A DNA stretch of 36,102 nt from Bacteroidota bacterium. Lineage in GTDB: Bacteria > Bacteroidota > Bacteroidia > UKL13-3. Shown in pieces: positions 31,443 through 36,102 of this stretch (positions within the stretch are counted from its first letter, which is position 1; each line of letters opens with the position of its first letter). Under the pieces are notes generated by a model. The model was not told the DNA's origin, ran no database searches, and worked only from the letters and a program-made list of their open reading frames with translations. The stretch lies in contig CANKQY010000018.1 of assembly GCA_947485745.1 (NCBI GenBank), positions 1 to 36,102 on the forward strand, given 5' to 3'. The position numbers were made by a program, and so were the translations under genes.

Positions 31443-34244
31443 ATGATAAAAAAATTACTTCTATTCAACCTATTGTTGTTTGTGGGTTTGAACCTATTTG
31501 GGCAAACAGGTAGAATATTTGGCACCCTCTCAGATACCGTGAATTACAAGCCTATGGCTTATTCAAGTATTTCGTTAATTAAAAAAGATTCGGTATTGGT
31601 TCGAACCCAATTTACTAACCAAAAAAGTGAGTTCAATCTTGAGCTATTACTAGCAGATACTTATAGCTTGAGGATTACCAGACCTTCCTATGCAGATTAT
31701 GAAGAAAAAATTGTGCTGAAAGATAATGAGCAAAAAAATCTTGGGAGTATCATATTAATTTCAAAGGAAAACTTATTGAAGGAGGTATTGATTAAAGACC
31801 GTATGGCCATCAGATTAAGGGGCGATACCACAGAATTTTTAGTAGATTCATTTTTAACCAACAAAAATTCGAATGTGGAAGACCTGCTTAAAAAACTCCC
31901 AGGCATTCAGGTTGACAAAAGTGGCAAAATAACGGCACAAGGAGAAGAGGTAAAAAAGGTTTTGGTAGATGGTGAGGAGTTTTTTGGTAACGACCCAACC
32001 GTGGCAACAAGGAATTTAAAAGCAGAAAAAGTAGAAACCATTCAGGTGTTCGACCAAAAAAGTGCCCAAACCATTCAAACAGGAATTGATGATGGCACAA
32101 AGGAAAAGACCATTAATTTAACCTTAAAAGAGGACGCCAAAAAAGGCTATTTTGGTAAAGTTGGTTCTGGAGTTGGCACAAAAAACGATAGTAAAATAGA
32201 AGGTGTTTCAACCAATTATGGAACAGAAAACAGGTATGAGGGGGAAGCCATGTACAATAACTTTAAGGACAAAAGAAAATTGTCTGCTTTCTCTACCATA
32301 AGCAATACCAATAAAACTGGCTTAAATTGGGAGGATAGAGAAAAGTACATGGGAGGCAGCAATGTTGAATATGATGAGGCCAGTGGTTATATGTATTCCT
32401 TTTTTGAATCGGATCCTAACGAGTATAATGGCAATGGCATTCCGCAAACCAAATACATTGGAGCCTTCTATGGAGATAAAGTTTTAAAAGATAAACTTGG
32501 TTTTAACTTAACAGCAACACACAAAGAAACCAATACCCAAGGAGCCGACAAGAACTATACCCAATACATTTTGCCTGATACCATGTATTTTAATAATCAA
32601 ATTAACAAACTCAATAACTTTAAATCGGCAAACACCATCAATGGAAAAGCAGATATTAAACTTGACTCCTTGAGTACTCTAGTAATTAAGGCAAATCTTA
32701 CCCAGACAAATTTCAATAATCAAAACAATTTTGTTTCAGAAAATTACAATGGCTTATCCCAAATAGTAAATAGCAACGAAAGAGAAAACACCAACAAAGG
32801 TGAGCGAAACTCTGGCAATTATTCTATCAACTACAATAAAAAATTCAATAAAAAAGGTCGGTCATTTTCATTTCAATTCGATCAAAAAATTAACCAAAAT
32901 TACAGTGATGGCAACTTGCTTTCCAAAACCACCTATTACAATGGAGATACTAATTCAACCATCAATAGTGAACAAAATCTGGATCAGCTTAAATTAATGG
33001 AGGAAAATGGAAATAATTTTGGCGCAAGAACTACCTACACAGAGCCTTTAAACAAAACTTGGTCGCTCATTGCCGATTATGATTACCACTTAACTTTGAA
33101 TAAATCATTGATCAATACTTACAATAAAAATCCTGCAGGTGCTTATGTAAATAGAGTAGATTCTTTGAGTAATGATTTAAATTACAATATAGGAATTCAA
33201 AAAGGAGGCATTACTTTTAGGTACATATCTAAGAAAATAAATACTTCATTAGGTGGAAGGGTTAGTCATACCAATTTAACACAAAAAGACCTCATAAGAG
33301 ATACCACACAATACCAAAACTTTTTAAACTTTTTTCCGGCAGCTGCCTTAACTTATAAATTAAGCACAACCAAAAATTTTAGACTTTCTTACAACGGTTC
33401 AACCCGTCAACCAAGCTTACAACAAATCAATCCAATTCAGGATTTAAGTAATCCACTAGTAATCTACAGAGGAAATCCAGCTTTAGGTCAGAACTTTGAT
33501 AACGATGTTAGTTTAACTTTTAACAGCAACAAACCTATACAAGGTAGAGGCATGTATTTAAGTTTAAATTACAGTTATACCTTCAATGATTTTGCAAATT
33601 TTGATGAGGTAGATAACCAAGGCAGGAGAATTTATAAAACTGTAAATGTAGATGGGAATCAAAGTATAGGCGGCTACATATATTATTACTTCAAAATAAA
33701 ATCGTTAAACTTAAATATTAACCAAAGCTTGAATCCTAATTTAAGTAAGAACTCAAATTTCATCAATAGCCAAGCCAATACAAATATTAATACCAACTGT
33801 ACCTATGATATCACGTTTAATTATGGCGAAGAGGAAAAATATGATTTTAATTTTAGTCCAAGCATTAATTATTTTAGGTCTACCACTAGTTTAAGGCCAG
33901 ATGTAATAACACAATATTTTACATACGCACTCAATGGAAGCACCAACCTTTACTTACCAAAAAAGTTTGAATGGTTTATTGATGCAACATACAATATCAG
34001 ACAACAAACCCAAGTATTTAGTAAAAACACCAATAACTTAATTATAAGTGCTTTTGTTAGTAGAAAATTTTTAAATGACGAAAGGCTTTTGGCAAAGATT
34101 GGCGTAGAAGATTTATTGAACCAAAACATAGGCTTTAATAGAAATGCAAGCAGTAACTACATCAATGAAAATACTTATATTGTATTAAGACGTTATTTTA
34201 TGTTTAGCCTAACTTATAACTTTACCAATGGAGCAAAGAATTAA
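31443..34244 (+). CDS. Outer-membrane beta-barrel protein with carboxypeptidase-like regulatory domain
   Basis: A 933-residue outer-membrane protein. A signal peptide (MIKKLLLFNLLLFVGLNLFG) leads to a small beta-sandwich of the carboxypeptidase-regulatory type (about residues 22-110, starting GRIFGTLSDT), then a plug-like segment (LKKLPGIQVDKSGKI, VLVDGEEFFGNDP) and a long Asn/Ser/Tyr-rich barrel. This is the Bacteroidota barrel type related to TonB receptors and often paired with GLPGLI proteins. The following gene is a GLPGLI protein that overlaps it by 17 bases. The ATG at 31443 was chosen over an in-frame TTG at 31434. What it transports or exports is not known. Confidence 0.85.
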   Translation: MIKKLLLFNLLLFVGLNLFGQTGRIFGTLSDTVNYKPMAYSSISLIKKDSVLVRTQFTNQKSEFNLELLLADTYSLRITRPSYADYEEKIVLKDNEQKNLGSIILISKENLLKEVLIKDRMAIRLRGDTTEFLVDSFLTNKNSNVEDLLKKLPGIQVDKSGKITAQGEEVKKVLVDGEEFFGNDPTVATRNLKAEKVETIQVFDQKSAQTIQTGIDDGTKEKTINLTLKEDAKKGYFGKVGSGVGTKNDSKIEGVSTNYGTENRYEGEAMYNNFKDKRKLSAFSTISNTNKTGLNWEDREKYMGGSNVEYDEASGYMYSFFESDPNEYNGNGIPQTKYIGAFYGDKVLKDKLGFNLTATHKETNTQGADKNYTQYILPDTMYFNNQINKLNNFKSANTINGKADIKLDSLSTLVIKANLTQTNFNNQNNFVSENYNGLSQIVNSNERENTNKGERNSGNYSINYNKKFNKKGRSFSFQFDQKINQNYSDGNLLSKTTYYNGDTNSTINSEQNLDQLKLMEENGNNFGARTTYTEPLNKTWSLIADYDYHLTLNKSLINTYNKNPAGAYVNRVDSLSNDLNYNIGIQKGGITFRYISKKINTSLGGRVSHTNLTQKDLIRDTTQYQNFLNFFPAAALTYKLSTTKNFRLSYNGSTRQPSLQQINPIQDLSNPLVIYRGNPALGQNFDNDVSLTFNSNKPIQGRGMYLSLNYSYTFNDFANFDEVDNQGRRIYKTVNVDGNQSIGGYIYYYFKIKSLNLNINQSLNPNLSKNSNFINSQANTNINTNCTYDITFNYGEEEKYDFNFSPSINYFRSTTSLRPDVITQYFTYALNGSTNLYLPKKFEWFIDATYNIRQQTQVFSKNTNNLIISAFVSRKFLNDERLLAKIGVEDLLNQNIGFNRNASSNYINENTYIVLRRYFMFSLTYNFTNGAKN

Positions 34245-34989
34245 ACATATTATAGTAAGGTTTTTCCTTCTACTAATCATTATTGCAGGATTATCAATTG
34301 GCAAATCCTTGGCACAAAACCTAGCGCTTTCGGGTACAATAACTTTTGAACGCAAAGAAAATATGCACAAGTATTTTACAGAACAAAATAGCTGGACTGA
34401 AGCCCGCTTGAAACAAATGCCTAAATACAAAACGGATGTTTTTCAACTGAGTTTTCAAACCAAACAAACCTTATATAAGGTTACGCTGGAAGATGAAAAT
34501 CCGATGTTTACTTGGATGAAAGTAGCTGCGGCGAATACCGTAAAAACCGACTTTGAATCCAAGCAAATTACTTGTGAAAAAATAATTTATGATGCCAGTT
34601 ATAAAATTGAAGATAGTATTCCTGTCTACCAATGGAAGATGCACAATGAATTTAGAACCATTGCCGGCTATAATTGTAGGAAAGCAAGTACCATCCTCAT
34701 GGATTCTATTTATGTCATTGCATTTTACACAGATGAAATACCGGTTTCGGGCGGACCAGAATCATTTACAGGCCTGCCGGGTATGATAATGGGAATAGTA
34801 TTGCCAAGATTAAATACTACCTATTTTGCTACCAAAGTTGAAACACAATTGTTGTCAGAAACCGCCTTTGAATTGCCAAAAACCAAATCGAAAAAAGTCA
34901 CTTTTAAACTTTATAATGAGGAACTTTCAAAAGCCATAAAAGATTGGGGTGAATACGGCACCAAAATTATTTGGAAAGCAAATCTTTAA
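34228..34989 (+). CDS. GLPGLI family protein
   Basis: A 253-residue exported protein with an N-terminal hydrophobic segment (VRFFLLLIIIAGLSIGKSLAQ). It belongs to the GLPGLI family: the defining motif appears as ESFTGLPGMIMGI, preceded by the usual AGYNCRKASTI (Cys) and VIAFYTDEIPVSGGP. These proteins occur only in Bacteroidota and are usually encoded beside an outer-membrane barrel gene, as here (17-base overlap). Function unknown. The overlap suggests that the two products act together at the outer membrane. Confidence 0.88.
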   Translation: MEQRIKHIIVRFFLLLIIIAGLSIGKSLAQNLALSGTITFERKENMHKYFTEQNSWTEARLKQMPKYKTDVFQLSFQTKQTLYKVTLEDENPMFTWMKVAAANTVKTDFESKQITCEKIIYDASYKIEDSIPVYQWKMHNEFRTIAGYNCRKASTILMDSIYVIAFYTDEIPVSGGPESFTGLPGMIMGIVLPRLNTTYFATKVETQLLSETAFELPKTKSKKVTFKLYNEELSKAIKDWGEYGTKIIWKANL

Positions 34990-35057
34990 GCTATTTCTGT
35001 TTGAACCCATACTTATTTTCTGTTTTGGTACCTGTTTAATAATTGTAATTCTTCCCT

Positions 35058-35065
35058 TACCTTTG
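35058..35065 (+). promoter_or_regulatory. Bacteroidetes -7 promoter box (TAnnTTTG)
   Basis: TACCTTTG is an exact consensus match, 19 bases before the dapA ATG. The nearest TTTG upstream (35024-35027) is 30 bases away, beyond the normal 19-21 spacing. Confidence 0.4.
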
Positions 35066-35084
35066 CTACCTAAACAAAACAAGC

Positions 35085-35957
35085 ATGAAAGGTACAGGCG
35101 TAGCATTAATTACCCCATTTAAAAAAGATTTTAGCATTGATTTTAATGCCTTAGGAAATATTGTAGACCATGCAATTAGTGGTGGTGTTGAATATTTGGT
35201 GGCACTTGGCACCACAGGCGAAAGTGTAACGCTCACCCACGAAGAAAAGAAACAAGTTTATTCCTTTATAGCTGAGCGCGCCAAAGGTAAAGTACCTTGT
35301 GTAGCTGGAATTGGAGGCAATAATACCACCGAGGTTATAGCCACCATCAAATCATTTGATTTCACTGGTTTTGATGCCATTTTATCTGTTAGTCCGTATT
35401 ACAATAAACCTACCCAAGAAGGCATTTTCCAGCATTTTATGGCAGTTCAAGAAAACTGTCCTGTTCCTATTATTTTGTACAATGTACCAGGCAGAACTGG
35501 TTCAAACATGAGCGCTGCCACCACTTTAAGGTTGGCCAATGCCAGTGAGAAATTTGCTGCCATAAAAGAAGCCAGTGGCATGCCAGAACAATTCATGGAT
35601 TTATTGAATGAGAAGCCTGCAGATTTTGATATTATTTCGGGCGATGATAACCTAACCCTCCCCTTTTTAGCCATGGGCATGACGGGAGTAATATCTGTAA
35701 TTGGTCAAGCCTATCCGCAAAAGTTTACCAGCATGGTACGATTAGGATTGGATGGTAAATTTGAAGAAGCCCGTCAGATCCATTATAACCTCTATAACTT
35801 AATGAAAGGCATTTTCATTGAAGGCAATCCAGGTGGCATTAAGTATGTAATGAGCAAAATGGGCCTTTGCGAAAATGTGGTTCGTTTGCCACTTGCGCCA
35901 ATTAGCAAGGATTCTGAGGCGAAATTGGATGGCTTGATGAATGCGGATGGAAAATAG
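35085..35957 (+). CDS. dapA: 4-hydroxy-tetrahydrodipicolinate synthase
   Basis: A 290-residue TIM-barrel aldolase that condenses pyruvate with aspartate semialdehyde, the first committed step to diaminopimelate and lysine. Visible active-site residues: LGTTGESVTLT (Thr44), SVSPYYNKPTQEG (Tyr106), LYNVPGRTGSNM (Tyr132 and Arg137) and AAIKEASG with the Schiff-base Lys161. EGNPGGIKYVMSKMGL near the C-terminus is also typical. Length and residue numbering agree with the well-studied family. The stop codon is immediately followed by a repeated, GC-richer sequence. Confidence 0.96.
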   Translation: MKGTGVALITPFKKDFSIDFNALGNIVDHAISGGVEYLVALGTTGESVTLTHEEKKQVYSFIAERAKGKVPCVAGIGGNNTTEVIATIKSFDFTGFDAILSVSPYYNKPTQEGIFQHFMAVQENCPVPIILYNVPGRTGSNMSAATTLRLANASEKFAAIKEASGMPEQFMDLLNEKPADFDIISGDDNLTLPFLAMGMTGVISVIGQAYPQKFTSMVRLGLDGKFEEARQIHYNLYNLMKGIFIEGNPGGIKYVMSKMGLCENVVRLPLAPISKDSEAKLDGLMNADGK

Positions 35958-35989
35958 CTTCTGGCTGCTAGCTGCTGGCTTCTGGCAGC
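35957..35989. repeat. Short GC-richer repeat after dapA
   Basis: GCTTCTGGC occurs at 35957-35965 and 35978-35986, with GCTGCTAGCTGCTGGC between. The composition differs sharply from the AT-rich surroundings, and the repeat begins within the last base of the dapA stop codon. It looks like part of the repeat region that follows. Confidence 0.5.
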
Positions 35990-36091
35990 GGTCACTGAGC
36001 TTGTCGAAGTGTTATGCGGGGCAAGGTGAAATTTTGTTTAAAGGGTTAGCTGGTAATCTGATTGGAGCAGGCTTCGACAAGCTCAGCCACC
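35990..36091. repeat. REP-like inverted repeat
   Basis: GGTCACTGAGCTTGTCGAAG (35990-36009) and CTTCGACAAGCTCAGCCACC (36072-36091) are reverse complements at 18 of 20 positions, separated by 62 bases. The core CTTCGACAAGCTCAG is familiar to me as a repeated intergenic sequence in many bacterial genomes. The element may continue past the window end at 36102. Confidence 0.7.
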
Positions 36092-36102
36092 GGGCTATTC
36101 GA

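Noticed and set aside
35792-35995. A reverse-strand frame across the end of dapA and the repeat
   Set aside because: It is antisense to a certain gene and its N-terminus is made of repeat sequence.

Overview
The window looks like chromosomal DNA of an AT-rich member of the Bacteroidota (Bacteroidetes). The evidence is: a secreted protein with a C-terminal type IX secretion sorting domain; a GLPGLI-family protein paired with an outer-membrane barrel; a Bacteroidetes-type cytochrome oxidase cluster (CuA motif CNKIC, two subunit III genes, DUF420, DUF983 and DCC tail genes); and several matches to the Bacteroidetes -7 promoter box TAnnTTTG just upstream of start codons. Exact class or genus cannot be fixed from the sequence. 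No tRNA, rRNA, CRISPR array, transposase or phage gene was recognised.

Layout. 1-1.3 kb: an orphan DUF6364-type antitoxin-like gene, a PolB-like 3'-5' exonuclease, and a gene-free stretch holding three copies of a short interspersed repeat. 1.3-7.4 kb: two tandem POT peptide transporters, a DUF4197 lipoprotein and a secreted dipeptidyl peptidase IV; together these form a plausible route for cutting peptides to dipeptides and importing them. 7.5-11.5 kb: a GlcD-like FAD oxidase with a clear terminator, a broken CDF cation transporter (one-base frameshift and missing C-terminus), and a type IX-secreted Asp-box protein. 11.5-15.6 kb: replication and housekeeping genes (holA and dnaB, divergent across 353 bp, then surE and a small membrane protein). 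15.7-16.9 kb: an exported WD40 propeller.

17.1-26.4 kb is the centrepiece: a tightly packed, single-direction respiratory operon of twelve genes. It holds CoxB (with an extra N-terminal cytochrome c domain), CoxA, CtaA, CtaB, two subunit III proteins, subunit IV, SCO, DUF420/CtaM-like, a small CxxC membrane protein, DUF983 and a DCC thiol oxidoreductase-like protein. It covers structural subunits, heme A synthesis and copper delivery. The last three genes are poorly characterised and are candidate assembly factors.

26.5-36.1 kb: a DUF1801 protein, a heme-receptor-like TonB-dependent receptor convergent with a three-gene overlapping operon (methyltransferase, PAP2 phosphatase, ZIP transporter), an outer-membrane barrel/GLPGLI pair, and dapA, followed at once by a REP-like inverted repeat running to the window edge.

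I did not find an obviously new defence or mobile system. The items most worth a second look are the N-terminal cytochrome c fusion on CoxB, the uncharacterised tail of the cox operon, the decayed CDF gene whose shifted frame ends on the neighbouring gene's stop codon, and the short repeat families.
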